In this document: in pieces, positions 22,218-31,283 of the stretch
Layout: every line of letters begins with the position of its first letter
Position numbering within the stretch: position 1 is the first letter of the stretch
Assembly (NCBI GenBank): GCA_030041155.1
Contig: JASHOJ010000016.1
Coordinates: forward strand, 1 to 44,364
From: Candidatus Binataceae bacterium
GTDB lineage: Bacteria; Desulfobacterota; Binatia; Binatales; Binataceae
Length of the DNA stretch: 44,364 nt
Reading direction: 5' to 3'
Notes under the pieces: generated by a model
Databases searched by the model: none
Told to the model about the DNA's origin: nothing
The model's input: the letters and a program-made list of their open reading frames with translations, nothing else
Position numbers and translations under genes: made by a program

Positions 22218-23986
22218 CGATCTTTTCGCCGCCCCACCGGCGCCTCTTCAACTATCTGCGCCCATACCTTTTTCCCTACACGGCTCTGCTCGGAGTCGCG
22301 ATGCTCGCGCTGGCGGGAGCGAACGCGGGAATTCCGTTCGTTATCAAGCACTTCGTCGACGATCTTACTCACACTCAGTCGATCGGCGGCCTTCACGAGC
22401 TCTCGATAGTTCTGGCTGCGCTTTTTCTGGTGCGCGCGGGAGGCAATCTCTCGGACGATTATCTCAGCTCGTACATTTCGCAGAAGCTCGTGTTGGACAT
22501 GCGCGCGGACCTGAACGAAAGCCTGCAAAGGCAATCGCTCAGCTTCTTCAATCGCACTCCCACAGGCACGATGGTTTCGCGAGTGCTGAACGACGTGAAC
22601 GTGGTCGTCCAGACTCTCAGCAACGGCGTGTTCTCGCTGTTCGGCGACGGCTTATCGCTGGTAGCGCTGGTTGGGGCAGCCTTCTACATGGATTGGCAGC
22701 TCGCGCTGGTGGCGTTTATCGGATTTCCGATAACGATCGGCCCGATCGTTTCGTTTTCCAAACGTGTGCGCAAGGAAACCAAGAACGCGCAAAAGCAGCT
22801 CGGCGGCCTGCAGGCGCTTCTGCAGGAGACTTTCCAGGGCAACCGAGTCGTGAAGGCGTTCGGGATGGAAGACTATGAGCGGCGCAGATTCAATGCCGAG
22901 TTGCGGCGCCTGTTTCGCATCTACATGCGAGTGGCAAGAATCAAGGCCGTAACCGGACCAATGATCGAGGCGCTCGGTGCGGTCGCGGTGGTGGTTGTCG
23001 TATGGTGGGCGTTCCCCTCGGTCGCCGCGGGAACCCGCACGCTAGGTTCATTCGCCGGATTCTTCACCACCATGTTGCTGGTCTACAGCCCGTTCAAATC
23101 CGTGAGCAAAACCAACAATACGATTCAGCAGGGACTTGCCGCCGCCGAACGCGTGTTTGAGATGATGGATGAGCCGACCGAGGTGCCGGAGTATCCGGGC
23201 GCTTTACAGATCGAAGACGGAGCGCACAGCATCCGGTTCGAACATGTTGGTTTCCGCTACGGCGCGGATTGGGTGCTGCGCGACATCAATTTGGAAATCG
23301 GCGCCGGCAAGGTCGTGGCGCTGGTGGGGATGAGCGGCGGCGGAAAATCCACCATGGCGGATCTCATTCCTCGTTTCTATGATGTGCAGGAGGGCCGCGT
23401 CACGATAGACGGAATCGACGTGCGGCGGCTGACGATCGCGTCTCTGCGCGCACAGATCGGGCTTGTCACCCAGAGCACATTTTTGTTCAACGACACGATT
23501 CGCGCGAATATCGCGTATGGCTCGGAATCGCGCAAACTCGAACCGGTAATTGCCGCGGCAAAGCTTGCCAACGCGCACGACTTCATCATGCGTCTGCCAA
23601 ACGGATATGACACGCCGGTCGGCGAACTGGGGGTGCGGCTAAGCGGCGGCGAGCGCCAGCGAATCGCTATCGCCCGGGCGCTGCTCAAGGACGCGCCGAT
23701 CCTGATTCTTGACGAGGCGACTTCGTCCCTGGATTCCGAGGCCGAGCGCTCGGTGCAGGAAGCACTTGAGCTTCTGATGCGCAATCGCACCACCCTGGTG
23801 ATCGCGCATCGCCTTTCCACCGTTCGCCGCGCAGACAGAATAGTGGTCGTGGTTCATGGACGAATTGTCGAAGAGGGCACCCATGATGAACTCTTCGGGC
23901 GCAGCGGCGAGTACCGGAAGCTGTACGATCTTCAGTTCGCCGCCAATGATGACGACTTGCCGATCGAGAGCGGGATGATTAATTAA
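22214..23986 (+). CDS. msbA: lipid A flippase MsbA, ABC exporter
   Basis: A 590-residue half-transporter. Six membrane helices cover about residues 15-310, with the family segment FFNRTPTGTMVSRVLNDVNV (about 113). The ATPase domain then has Walker A MSGGGKST (about 373), Q-loop GLVTQSTFLFNDT, signature LSGGERQRIAIARALLKDAP (about 476), Walker B ILILDEATSSLDSE (about 497) and H-loop VIAHRLST. It flips core-lipid A from the cytosolic to the periplasmic leaflet. It starts at the ATGA overlap with lpxB and is followed by waaA, the usual order in this pathway. A general lipid or drug exporter is the only alternative; context favours MsbA. Confidence 0.92.
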   Translation: MTIFSPPHRRLFNYLRPYLFPYTALLGVAMLALAGANAGIPFVIKHFVDDLTHTQSIGGLHELSIVLAALFLVRAGGNLSDDYLSSYISQKLVLDMRADLNESLQRQSLSFFNRTPTGTMVSRVLNDVNVVVQTLSNGVFSLFGDGLSLVALVGAAFYMDWQLALVAFIGFPITIGPIVSFSKRVRKETKNAQKQLGGLQALLQETFQGNRVVKAFGMEDYERRRFNAELRRLFRIYMRVARIKAVTGPMIEALGAVAVVVVVWWAFPSVAAGTRTLGSFAGFFTTMLLVYSPFKSVSKTNNTIQQGLAAAERVFEMMDEPTEVPEYPGALQIEDGAHSIRFEHVGFRYGADWVLRDINLEIGAGKVVALVGMSGGGKSTMADLIPRFYDVQEGRVTIDGIDVRRLTIASLRAQIGLVTQSTFLFNDTIRANIAYGSESRKLEPVIAAAKLANAHDFIMRLPNGYDTPVGELGVRLSGGERQRIAIARALLKDAPILILDEATSSLDSEAERSVQEALELLMRNRTTLVIAHRLSTVRRADRIVVVVHGRIVEEGTHDELFGRSGEYRKLYDLQFAANDDDLPIESGMIN

Positions 23987-24018
23987 GTCTCGCGATCGTT
24001 GTTCGGTTCGGGTTCCAG

Positions 24019-25278
24019 ATGCTTCGAATTGTTTACAATGCGCTTTGGTATCCGGCGCTGCCGTTCGCCCTGGCCGCTGCCGGCGCGCGAAACAAACAGG
24101 ACCGGCGCGAGCGGATGGGCTCGATTGTTCCGGCCCCCGACGGCGACGGCCCCCGCATCTGGATTCACGCCTCGTCGGTCGGAGAAATCGAGGCGGTTCG
24201 GCCGGTCGCAATGGGCCTGCATCGCGAACTCGAAGGCGCCCGCATGGTTATCACCACCATGACCACGAGCGGGCGCGATGCGGCGCGCCGCCGCATTCCA
24301 CACGCGGCTCTCTGCGCTCTGGCTCCGCTCGATTGTCCGGCAATAGTTCGCAAGTTCCTGCGCCGAGTTCGCCCGCGGGTGGTTCTAATCGGCGAGACCG
24401 AGCTGTGGCCGAACTATTTCATTGAATCCCGCAAAACCGGAGCGCGCGTCGCAATCATAAATGGACGAATCTCCGAGCGTTCGCTGGCGCGCTATCGCAA
24501 AGCGGGCTCGTTGTTCGGACGCGCTCTTAGATCGGCGAATCTGATTCTCGCCCAGACCGAGGCAGATGCTCATCGCTTCGCCGCGCTCGGAGTTTCAGCC
24601 TCTCAAATCGCGGTTACCGGCAACACCAAGCTCGACTTCTCGCTAATCGACAAGGAAGTGGACCTTCGCGACGCGCTCGCCCGATTTACCGCGGGCCGCA
24701 CGATCATGGTTGCGGGTTCGACTGCCCGCGGGGAGGAGGCGGTGGTGCTGGAAGCGTGGCAAACGCTGCGCGAGCGTTTTCCGGAGCTCGTGCTGGTCAT
24801 CGCGCCGCGCCATCCCGCGCGCGCCTCCGAGGTTATCCAGGCGCTCCACGCGGCCTCGATTCCGTTTGTCCGCGCAAGTTCGCTCGATTACGCGGGAGAG
24901 GCGGACGTTCTGTTGCTCGATACCATCGGAGAGCTGCGCGCGGTTTACTCGCGTGCCGCGATTGCGTTCGTAGGCGGCAGCATGATTGCGGGCCGCGGCG
25001 GCCAGAATATCGCGGAGCCGGCCGCGATGGCGACGCCGGTGCTGTTTGGCCCATATCACGAAAATCAGCGTCAGATGGCCGAGGCCCTGCTCGGCGCTGG
25101 CGGTGCGGCCGTGGTCGACAGCGCATCATCGCTGGCCGATCAATGCGCACGCTGGCTCGGCGACGATGCACTGAGGCGCGACGCGGGCGCTCGGGCGAAA
25201 GCCGCGGTTGATAGCGCGAGCGGCGCCACTCGCGCGACCGTGGAGCATCTGTGCCGGCTCGCCGCTAACTCGCAATAG
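24019..25278 (+). CDS. waaA: 3-deoxy-D-manno-octulosonic acid (Kdo) transferase
   Basis: A 419-residue GT30 enzyme. Signature blocks are WIHASSVGEIEAVRPVA (about 51-67, with the catalytic Glu in the GEIEA region), LIGETELWPNYF (about 122), IINGRISERSLARYRKAG (about 145), LILAQTEADAHRFAALG, VTGNTKLDFSL (about 200), and FVGGSMIAGRGGQNIAEPAA with VLFGPYHENQRQMAEALLG near the C-terminus. It adds one or more Kdo residues to lipid IVA from CMP-Kdo at the cytosolic face, tethered by the hydrophobic N-terminus. Number of sugars added cannot be inferred. LPS-kinase genes nearby would suit a mono-Kdo plus phosphate core. It lies five bases ahead of lpxK. Confidence 0.94.
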   Translation: MLRIVYNALWYPALPFALAAAGARNKQDRRERMGSIVPAPDGDGPRIWIHASSVGEIEAVRPVAMGLHRELEGARMVITTMTTSGRDAARRRIPHAALCALAPLDCPAIVRKFLRRVRPRVVLIGETELWPNYFIESRKTGARVAIINGRISERSLARYRKAGSLFGRALRSANLILAQTEADAHRFAALGVSASQIAVTGNTKLDFSLIDKEVDLRDALARFTAGRTIMVAGSTARGEEAVVLEAWQTLRERFPELVLVIAPRHPARASEVIQALHAASIPFVRASSLDYAGEADVLLLDTIGELRAVYSRAAIAFVGGSMIAGRGGQNIAEPAAMATPVLFGPYHENQRQMAEALLGAGGAAVVDSASSLADQCARWLGDDALRRDAGARAKAAVDSASGATRATVEHLCRLAANSQ

Positions 25279-25283
25279 AAGCG

Positions 25284-26456
25284 ATGCCGTCCGTCCACGC
25301 CGGCCGTTCCTCTCTCGAACAATTCTGGAACACCAAGCCGTCGGCCCTTCAAAAGATCAAGGCCATTCCATTGCGCGTTGCCGCGCTCGTGTTTCGCCTC
25401 GTGATAGCCGTGCGAAATCTGTTCTGGCGATTTGGCGCGCGCGATGCCGGCGTCTGCGTTATCAGCGTTGGTAATCTGACCGTCGGCGGAAATGCCAAAA
25501 CGCCGATGGCGCTGTATCTTGCCGGTCGCCTGCGGCAGCAGGATCTCCGCGTCGCGATCGTAAGCCGGGGCTATGGCCGGCCTGATTCAGCAGGCGCGAT
25601 GTTGGCCGCGGATCGCGCGCTGACTGCCGAGCCTGCGGCGCTTGGTGATGAAGCTGCGATGATGACGCGGAGGTTTCCAGGTCCCATCGCTGTCGCGAAG
25701 CGAAGAATTGATGCGATCAACCTGCTCAAGCAATCAAGTCCGATCGACGTGGTGATTCTTGACGATGGATTCCAGCACGTGCGCCTGCGGCGCGATGTTG
25801 ACCTGGTCATGGTTAGCCGCGAGCGCGGGTTCGGCAATGGTTGGATGCTGCCCGCCGGTCCTATGCGGGAACCGCTTAGCAGCCTGCGTCGCGCTGACGC
25901 TGTGATTATCGTCAGCTCCGAAAATGATGCCGCCACCCAAATTTCCGGGTTGGATGCGGAGCGGATTGGATGCTCCCGTGTACTTCACGCCTCGATTCGT
26001 CCGTGCAGCCTGGTTGTTGCGGAGGATGGCAATTGGCGCGAGTTGCCGCTTTCGCTGGCGGGCCGGCGCGTGTTGGCGGTGAGCGGGCTCGCGAATCCGG
26101 CAGCTTTTCACGCGATGCTTCGGGCGATCGGCGCCGACCTTGTGGGCACATTCGAGTATCCCGATCATCATCGATACTCCGAAGCCGATTGCCGCGAGAT
26201 CGCGGCCGCCGCGCAAACCGCGGACCTTATCGTCACGACCGAAAAGGACCTGGTAAAACTCGAACGGTTTCCGTTCCCATGCGATTCCTTGTACGCTTTG
26301 CGTCTTGAACTAACGATGCCGGAAGCCGATGCGCATGCGCTGGACGAACTGATTCGATCGCGCTTGCGCCGGTCGCCGTCCGCAGAGCCGACCACGGTGG
26401 AGGTTTCTCGCGATGCCAATCAGCAAGGAATTACTCGACATTCTAGCCTGTCCTAA
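25284..26456 (+). CDS. lpxK: tetraacyldisaccharide 4'-kinase
   Basis: A 390-residue kinase. It has a membrane-proximal N-terminus (residues 28-50), then VISVGNLTVGGNAKTPMAL with the P-loop at 68-74, VSRGYGR (about 95), LGDEAAMMTRR with the family's Asp/Glu pair, VVILDDGFQHVRLRRDVDLV (about 156), LLPAGPMREP-type segment as MLPAGPMREPLSSL, FEYPDHHRYSEAD (about 291) and VTTEKDLVKLERF. It phosphorylates the 4' position of lipid A disaccharide. The P-loop has Ala before the Lys (GGNAKT) where GGNGKT or GGTGKT is usual. The C-terminal 40 residues (after LRRSPS) are extra and encode in another frame the start of the Trm112 gene. Confidence 0.92.
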   Translation: MPSVHAGRSSLEQFWNTKPSALQKIKAIPLRVAALVFRLVIAVRNLFWRFGARDAGVCVISVGNLTVGGNAKTPMALYLAGRLRQQDLRVAIVSRGYGRPDSAGAMLAADRALTAEPAALGDEAAMMTRRFPGPIAVAKRRIDAINLLKQSSPIDVVILDDGFQHVRLRRDVDLVMVSRERGFGNGWMLPAGPMREPLSSLRRADAVIIVSSENDAATQISGLDAERIGCSRVLHASIRPCSLVVAEDGNWRELPLSLAGRRVLAVSGLANPAAFHAMLRAIGADLVGTFEYPDHHRYSEADCREIAAAAQTADLIVTTEKDLVKLERFPFPCDSLYALRLELTMPEADAHALDELIRSRLRRSPSAEPTTVEVSRDANQQGITRHSSLS

Positions 26457-26583
26457 ATGCAAAGGTCAGCTAACTCTGGCTGAAGCCGGAGACGGACTGA
26501 TCTGTAATGGATGCCGTCTCGTCTACCCGATTCGCGAAGACATACCGATCATGCTGATCGACGAGGCGCAGCCGCTCAAATGA
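26413..26583 (+). CDS. Trm112/YcaR-family small zinc protein
   Basis: A 56-residue protein not usually found by length-limited searches. It opens with KELLDILACPKCKGQLTL, then LICNGCRLVYPIREDIPIML: the two CxxC pairs (residues 13-16 and 34-37) and the Y-P-I-R-x-D-I-P-I-M-L ending are diagnostic of the Trm112 family. E. coli YcaR, a family member, is also encoded right after lpxK. The role in bacteria is unclear; eukaryotic Trm112 activates methyltransferases. It starts inside lpxK (44-base overlap in another frame), an unusually long overlap, and is followed by GT87 after 44 bases. Confidence 0.88.
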   Translation: MPISKELLDILACPKCKGQLTLAEAGDGLICNGCRLVYPIREDIPIMLIDEAQPLK

Positions 26584-26627
26584 AGCGGAGTACAACCTGC
26601 CGTTCGCGTTCGTTCTAACCAGCAGCG

Positions 26628-27863
26628 ATGATTCAGTTTCAGGCCGAGCGTGCGCGCCGGTTAGCATGGCTCGCGCTGGCTATCTACATAGTCGGCCTCG
26701 CAGTTTCCGCCGTTCTGCGCCAGCAGGGCGACTTCAACGTGTACTATCGCGCTGGACATCGCGTTCTGCACGGGATGGCGATTTATCCGCTCGCCGACAA
26801 AGACCGCTTCCTCTACGCGCCAATCTTCGCGATCTTCATGGCGCCGTTCGCGTTGCTTCCAAGACATGCCGCGCAGGGCGCCCTCTTTATCGTCAGCGCG
26901 TTCGGATTGATCGCGTTCATTGCGGGCTCGGGTGTGATGCTATTCGGACGCAGCAAGCGCCTCACGGCCGAATTGATCGTCGTTCCGGTGCTGCTGACTT
27001 GCATTTTTGTCGACAACAACGTCGAGCACGGCCAAGTCAATCTTCCGGTGCTCGCGTTATGTGTTTGGTCGATAATTTACGCGCGTGAGGCGCGACCGCT
27101 TTCGGCCGGCGCGATGCTTGCCGCGGCGGCCCTGATTAAACCGTTTGCGGTGCTGGTCGGACTCTATCTGCTGATTCGCGGCAAATTTGCCGCGCTTGGA
27201 TGCACTATCGCAGCCGCGATAATTCTGCTGGCCGCGCCGATCCTGGTTCTTGGACCTCACGGGCTTGTCGAGCAAACTATAGGTTACGTGCAATCCATAG
27301 CCGCCGTGAGCGGACGCTATCGCACGATGCTCACGAATCAATCGGCGGTCGCGTGGATCGCGCGGCTCGAATTGAGTTCCGGCGGCCAAGCCGCGGCAAA
27401 CGGGCCAAGGCCGCTGTGGATGGGCATGGGATTCGAAGCGATACTGCTGGCGCTTGAAGCGCAATGGATCTGGCGCGCGGCGCGGGCGGGCGAGCGTGAA
27501 ATCCGCTCCGATCGATCCGCGCTGGCGGGACTTTTCTGCGTGATGCCTGGCTTCGCGCCGATCTCGTGGAAAAGTTACTTCGCCGCGCTGCTCGTTCCCT
27601 ACATGCTCCTGACATCGGTGATTGTCACGAAGCCCGCGGAGGATGCGCGGATCCGAGTGCGCGCGATCGTGTATCTCGCGATCTCGATCGTGCTCAACTT
27701 TGTTCCAGGGCGTCGTCTTGGAAATCTTGCGCTCTTCTACTCAGCGCATTTTTTGTCGTCGCTGGCTGCGTTCTTCGCCGTAGCCACCGGCGTATGGCAA
27801 GTCCCGGTTCACGATCGATCCGGCGTAACCGCACTTCAGCCGGGCAAGCGCGCGCAACATTGA
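26628..27863 (+). CDS. GT87-type (DUF2029) membrane glycosyltransferase
   Basis: A 411-residue polytopic protein, with about ten hydrophobic segments from residue 10 to 385. Marks of the GT87/DUF2029 family (GT-C fold) are QGDFNVYYRAGHRVLHGMAI (about 33-52, with the catalytic-type Asp after the first helix), YAPIFAIFMAPFALLP, VEHGQVNLPVLALCVW (about 130) and AALIKPFAVLVGLYLL (about 165). These enzymes use polyprenyl-phosphate sugars on the periplasmic side; known members are mannosyl- or arabinosyl-transferases. The acceptor here may be lipid A/core or another glycolipid; unknown. The end of the gene overlaps or abuts the LPS-kinase start, indicating one operon. Confidence 0.78.
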   Translation: MIQFQAERARRLAWLALAIYIVGLAVSAVLRQQGDFNVYYRAGHRVLHGMAIYPLADKDRFLYAPIFAIFMAPFALLPRHAAQGALFIVSAFGLIAFIAGSGVMLFGRSKRLTAELIVVPVLLTCIFVDNNVEHGQVNLPVLALCVWSIIYAREARPLSAGAMLAAAALIKPFAVLVGLYLLIRGKFAALGCTIAAAIILLAAPILVLGPHGLVEQTIGYVQSIAAVSGRYRTMLTNQSAVAWIARLELSSGGQAAANGPRPLWMGMGFEAILLALEAQWIWRAARAGEREIRSDRSALAGLFCVMPGFAPISWKSYFAALLVPYMLLTSVIVTKPAEDARIRVRAIVYLAISIVLNFVPGRRLGNLALFYSAHFLSSLAAFFAVATGVWQVPVHDRSGVTALQPGKRAQH

Positions 27864-27874
27864 GGCTGGCCGGA

Positions 27875-28618
27875 ATGAGACGCCACGCAGAGATGGAATG
27901 GCCCGATGCCGAGTTCGTACGGATTCGGCTCGGTCAGCGCGTGCTTGTGCTTCATCGCGATTTGCTTGCCTATGCTCCCGCGCTTACAGGCAGGTTGCGC
28001 GAAATAGCCGCCGGCCATCAAAGCGGCGAAGGTAACCGCGGCAGCGGATACCGCGTCTTCCTTGGACACGGGCCGGAACTGTTTATTCGGCGCGCGCAGC
28101 GCGGCGGCCTGATGCGATTTTTCTTTTCCTCGACTTTCTTTGGTGAAAACCCACGCCCGTTCCAGGAACTGCTGATCGCCTCGGAGGCGCGGCGCCGCGG
28201 CGTTGCTCTACCGCAGCCGATGGGAGCGGCCGTCGATTGGATTGCGCCCGGCGTTTACCGTGGATTTTTTCTGACCCGCGCGCTCAAGGGCATGACCATG
28301 TGGGAGTTCGTGCGCGCCGACGACGACCCGGTGGTTCGCGCCCACGTGATGCTCAAAGCGCGCGCCGCGGTGGCGACCATGCATAACGCGGGCGTGTTCC
28401 ATGCCGACTTGAACCTGCACAACCTGATGGTCACGCAGGCTGGCGAGAGCTTCGTGGTGATGATTCTCGATTTTGACAAAGCGCGGCTTTACGATCATCC
28501 GCTGTCGGCGGGGCTGCGCCACAGAAACGCGCAGCGCCTGCTGCGCTCCGCGCGCAAGCTCGACCCCGCGGGACGCTACTTCGACGCGGCCGCGCTCAAG
28601 GTGCTCGACGTCAGTTAG
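27875..28618 (+). CDS. LPS/Kdo kinase family protein
   Basis: A 247-residue kinase-fold protein of the KdkA/WaaP (lipopolysaccharide kinase) family. ATG 27875 has GAGG eight bases upstream; TTG 27860, overlapping the GT87 stop as TTGA, is an alternative. Visible are FLGHGPELFIRRAQRGGLM (nucleotide-binding strand and lysine-equivalent region), RPFQELLIASEARRRGVALP (alpha-C segment), the catalytic loop HADLNLHNLMV (about 172) and the metal site ILDFDKARLY (about 196). This is close to KdkA, which phosphorylates Kdo on lipid A. It is the last gene of the plus-strand envelope cluster. Substrate is inferred from family and context. A second kinase of the same kind lies at 34720-35574. Confidence 0.83.
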   Translation: MRRHAEMEWPDAEFVRIRLGQRVLVLHRDLLAYAPALTGRLREIAAGHQSGEGNRGSGYRVFLGHGPELFIRRAQRGGLMRFFFSSTFFGENPRPFQELLIASEARRRGVALPQPMGAAVDWIAPGVYRGFFLTRALKGMTMWEFVRADDDPVVRAHVMLKARAAVATMHNAGVFHADLNLHNLMVTQAGESFVVMILDFDKARLYDHPLSAGLRHRNAQRLLRSARKLDPAGRYFDAAALKVLDVS

Positions 28619-28655
28619 CCGCTACTGGACGGGCGGGACGCGGCGTGATGAACGC

Positions 28656-29039
28656 TCAGGCAGCGCTAACAGCGGTCACTTCGATCTCGATCTTCGCCCT
28701 GCGCGGAAGCGCGGCAACCTGAACCGTCGAGCGTGCCGGATACGGCGCCTCAAAATGCTCGCCGTAAATCCGATTTACGATCTCAAAATCGCCAAGATCG
28801 GCCAGGAAAATCGTGGTTTTGACCACCTCGGCAAAACCGAGTCCGGCTTCCGCGAGCACCGCGCGAATGTTCGCGAGCGCCCGCCGAGTCTCCGCCTCTA
28901 TTCCGCCGCTTACCAAAGCGCCGCTATGCGGATCGAGGCCGATTTGTCCCGAACAGAACACCGTGGTCCCGCTCTCGATCGCTTGTGAGTATGGGCCAAT
29001 AGCGGCCGGCGCCTGTTTGCTTTCGAGTGATCGCTTCAT
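28656..29039 (-). CDS. ridA: RidA/YjgF-family enamine/imine deaminase
   Basis: A 127-residue protein of standard RidA length. It carries PAAIGPYSQAIESGTTVFCS (residues 11-30), GQIGLDPHSGALV, the QTRRAL-type ETRRALANIRAVLAEAGLG, VVKTTIFLADLGDFEIVN, and the conserved ARSTVQVAALPRRAKIEIE, whose Arg binds the substrate carboxylate. RidA trimers hydrolyse reactive 2-aminoacrylate and related imines made by PLP enzymes. It is encoded 21 bases after the rel/spoT gene on the same strand, a pairing seen in E. coli-like and many other genomes. Cytosolic. Confidence 0.93.
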   Translation of the reverse strand: MKRSLESKQAPAAIGPYSQAIESGTTVFCSGQIGLDPHSGALVSGGIEAETRRALANIRAVLAEAGLGFAEVVKTTIFLADLGDFEIVNRIYGEHFEAPYPARSTVQVAALPRRAKIEIEVTAVSAA

Positions 29040-29060
29040 CGCATGCTCCAGACGAGAGCG

Positions 29061-31283
29061 TCAGGCCTGATGCCGAGATCCGTTTTGATAACCGATGCGC
29101 GACACGCGCATCACGCCGTCGATCGCGCCAATTGCGTTCATCAACATGTTCAATTGGCGCGCGCTCGACACGCTGACCTCGAAGACTGATAGCGCGCGCC
29201 CGTCCGAGCCATGGGTCTTCACTTCAGCGGTTGAGATGTTCACGCCTGCACTGGCAATAGTCCGTGTCATCGCGGCCAGTAGCCCGGGCTGGTCGACGCA
29301 CAGCACCTCAAGCCGAATCGGACGCGGTGCTTCCTCGCCGTCCTTCCATACTACCGGCACTCGGCGCTGCGGGTCGGTGCTGAGCGCAAACTGGCATCCC
29401 GCGAGGTGAACCGTAACGCCGCGACCGCGGGTGATAAATCCGGTTATCGTCTCGCCCGGCAGCGGATTGCAGCATCGCGCGAAGCGCACCAGCACGTCGC
29501 CGATTCCCGACACCACCACCGCGCCGCTGGCCGCCTTGCGCGCCGCTTTCTCGCGATCGCGAGCGGCGGTGGGCGCCGGCGGCGGCGCCAGTTTACCGTC
29601 GCGGTACAGCTTCAGCTCATCCGGGTTGAGCAATTTTGCGAGCAGTTGCCCGGGTGTGATGATTCCGTAACCGATCGCGGCCAGCAGGCTGTCGACATCG
29701 CGCTGGGAGAATTCTTTCAGCATCGGCTCGATCCGTTTCGCCGTGCGCAATTGCGAGACACTCAAATGAAGGGGCTCAAGCTCGCGATCGATCAACTGGA
29801 TTCCCAATTCTCGCGAACGCTCAGCCTGCTGCGCGCGCAGCCACTGCCGAATGCGCGACTTCGCACGCGCGGTCACGCAAAAGTTCGCCCAGTCCTTGCC
29901 CGGAGCCTGCCGCTCGGAAGTGGTGACCTCGACGGTGTCGCCGGATTTGAGCCGATAGCGCAGCGGAACGATGCGTCCGTTTACCCGCGCGCCCGACAGA
30001 TGCGCGCCCACTTGCGAATGGATCCGATAAGCGAAATCGATAATCGAAGATCCTTGCGGAAAATCAAGAACGTCGCCCTTGGGGGTGAATACAAACACCT
30101 CCTCCGGAAATAAGTCGTCCTTGATCGTGGACAGGAATTCCTGCGGATCCTTAAGGCTCTGCTGCCACTCGATAAGCCTGCGCAGCCACGCGAATCGTTC
30201 GGTGTCTTTCAGGTCGCGAGGCCGGGTGCCTTCCTTGTAACTCCAATGCGCGGCGATTCCTTCTTCCGCGACTTCGTGCATCTCGCGGGTGCGAATCTGC
30301 ACTTCCATCCGCTGCCCGCGCGGTCCGATGACCGTCGTGTGCAGCGACTGGTACATGTTCGCTTTCGGCAGCGCGATGTAGTCCTTAAAGCGGCCCGGCA
30401 CCGGTTTCCAGTTGGCATGGATCACGCCCAGCGCCTCATAACACTCGCGCACGGTCGCCACCGTGATCCTGAAAGCGACCAGATCGAAGATTTGATCGAA
30501 CGACAGGTCCAGCTCCTGCATCTTGGAGTGGATCGAGAAGAAATGCTTGGGGCGGCCTGTCACCTCGGCCTTAACGCCCGATTCTTCGAGCCTGCGGCTG
30601 AGAATCGCGATTACATCGCGAATGTATTCCTCGCGCTCTCTGCGAGTTTTCGCGACAAAGGCCTTTAAGGTCGCGTACGAAGAGGGGTTCAGATATCGAA
30701 ACGCGTGATCTTCAAGCTCGGACTTGAGCCAATAGATGCCGAGGCGGTGTGCGATAGGCGCGTAGATTTCAATCGTTTCGCGCGCGATCTCAAGCTGCCG
30801 CTCCGGCGGCAGCGATTCGAGCGTGCGCATGTTGTGGAGCCGATCAGCCAGTTTGATCAGCACCACTCGGATGTCATGCGACATCGCGATGATCATCTTG
30901 CGGAAGTTTTCGGCCTGTTTTTCCGCCCGGCTCTGAAACGTGATCTTCGAAACCTTGGTCAGCCCGTCAACAAGCTGCGCCACTTCAGGACCAAACCGGG
31001 CGCGCACCTCGTCGAGCGGCGTCGCGGTATCTTCAACCACATCGTGCAAGAGCGCCGCTACCACCGACGGCACATCGAGCTTAAGTTCCGCCGCGATCAT
31101 CGCAACGGTCAGGGGATGAGTTACGAAAGGTTCTCCCGAGACGCGGGTCTGTTCCCCGTGCATTCGGGCCGAGAACTCATACGCGCGCCTGATCAGAGCT
31201 GTATCGGCGGCAGGGTTGTAGGAAAGGACCCGGGTCAGCAGCGGAGCCAAATCGTCGGGCGTAGTTTGGCCTAACTCTTCCAC
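29061..31283 (-). CDS. spoT: bifunctional (p)ppGpp synthetase/hydrolase, Rel/SpoT family
   Basis: A 740-residue RSH protein from GTG 31283, with AGGGG eight bases upstream and a 13-base overlap with gmk; the frame runs 40 more codons into gmk but reads as noise. Domain order is: HD hydrolase (FVTHPLTVAMIAAELKLD and catalytic LLHDVVEDTATPLDE, residues about 54-92); synthetase (TGRPKHFFSIHSKMQELD, FDQIFDLVAFRI, GRFKDYIALPKANMYQSLHT, about 240-340); TGS (VFVFTPKGDVLDFPQGSSII, about 390-450); a zinc-finger-type segment (ARCCNPLPGE); and a C-terminal ACT domain (LEVLCVDQPGLLAAMTRTIA). Hydrolase and synthetase residues are all present, so it likely both makes and degrades (p)ppGpp. It sits between gmk and ridA. 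Confidence 0.94.
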   Translation of the reverse strand: MEELGQTTPDDLAPLLTRVLSYNPAADTALIRRAYEFSARMHGEQTRVSGEPFVTHPLTVAMIAAELKLDVPSVVAALLHDVVEDTATPLDEVRARFGPEVAQLVDGLTKVSKITFQSRAEKQAENFRKMIIAMSHDIRVVLIKLADRLHNMRTLESLPPERQLEIARETIEIYAPIAHRLGIYWLKSELEDHAFRYLNPSSYATLKAFVAKTRREREEYIRDVIAILSRRLEESGVKAEVTGRPKHFFSIHSKMQELDLSFDQIFDLVAFRITVATVRECYEALGVIHANWKPVPGRFKDYIALPKANMYQSLHTTVIGPRGQRMEVQIRTREMHEVAEEGIAAHWSYKEGTRPRDLKDTERFAWLRRLIEWQQSLKDPQEFLSTIKDDLFPEEVFVFTPKGDVLDFPQGSSIIDFAYRIHSQVGAHLSGARVNGRIVPLRYRLKSGDTVEVTTSERQAPGKDWANFCVTARAKSRIRQWLRAQQAERSRELGIQLIDRELEPLHLSVSQLRTAKRIEPMLKEFSQRDVDSLLAAIGYGIITPGQLLAKLLNPDELKLYRDGKLAPPPAPTAARDREKAARKAASGAVVVSGIGDVLVRFARCCNPLPGETITGFITRGRGVTVHLAGCQFALSTDPQRRVPVVWKDGEEAPRPIRLEVLCVDQPGLLAAMTRTIASAGVNISTAEVKTHGSDGRALSVFEVSVSSARQLNMLMNAIGAIDGVMRVSRIGYQNGSRHQA

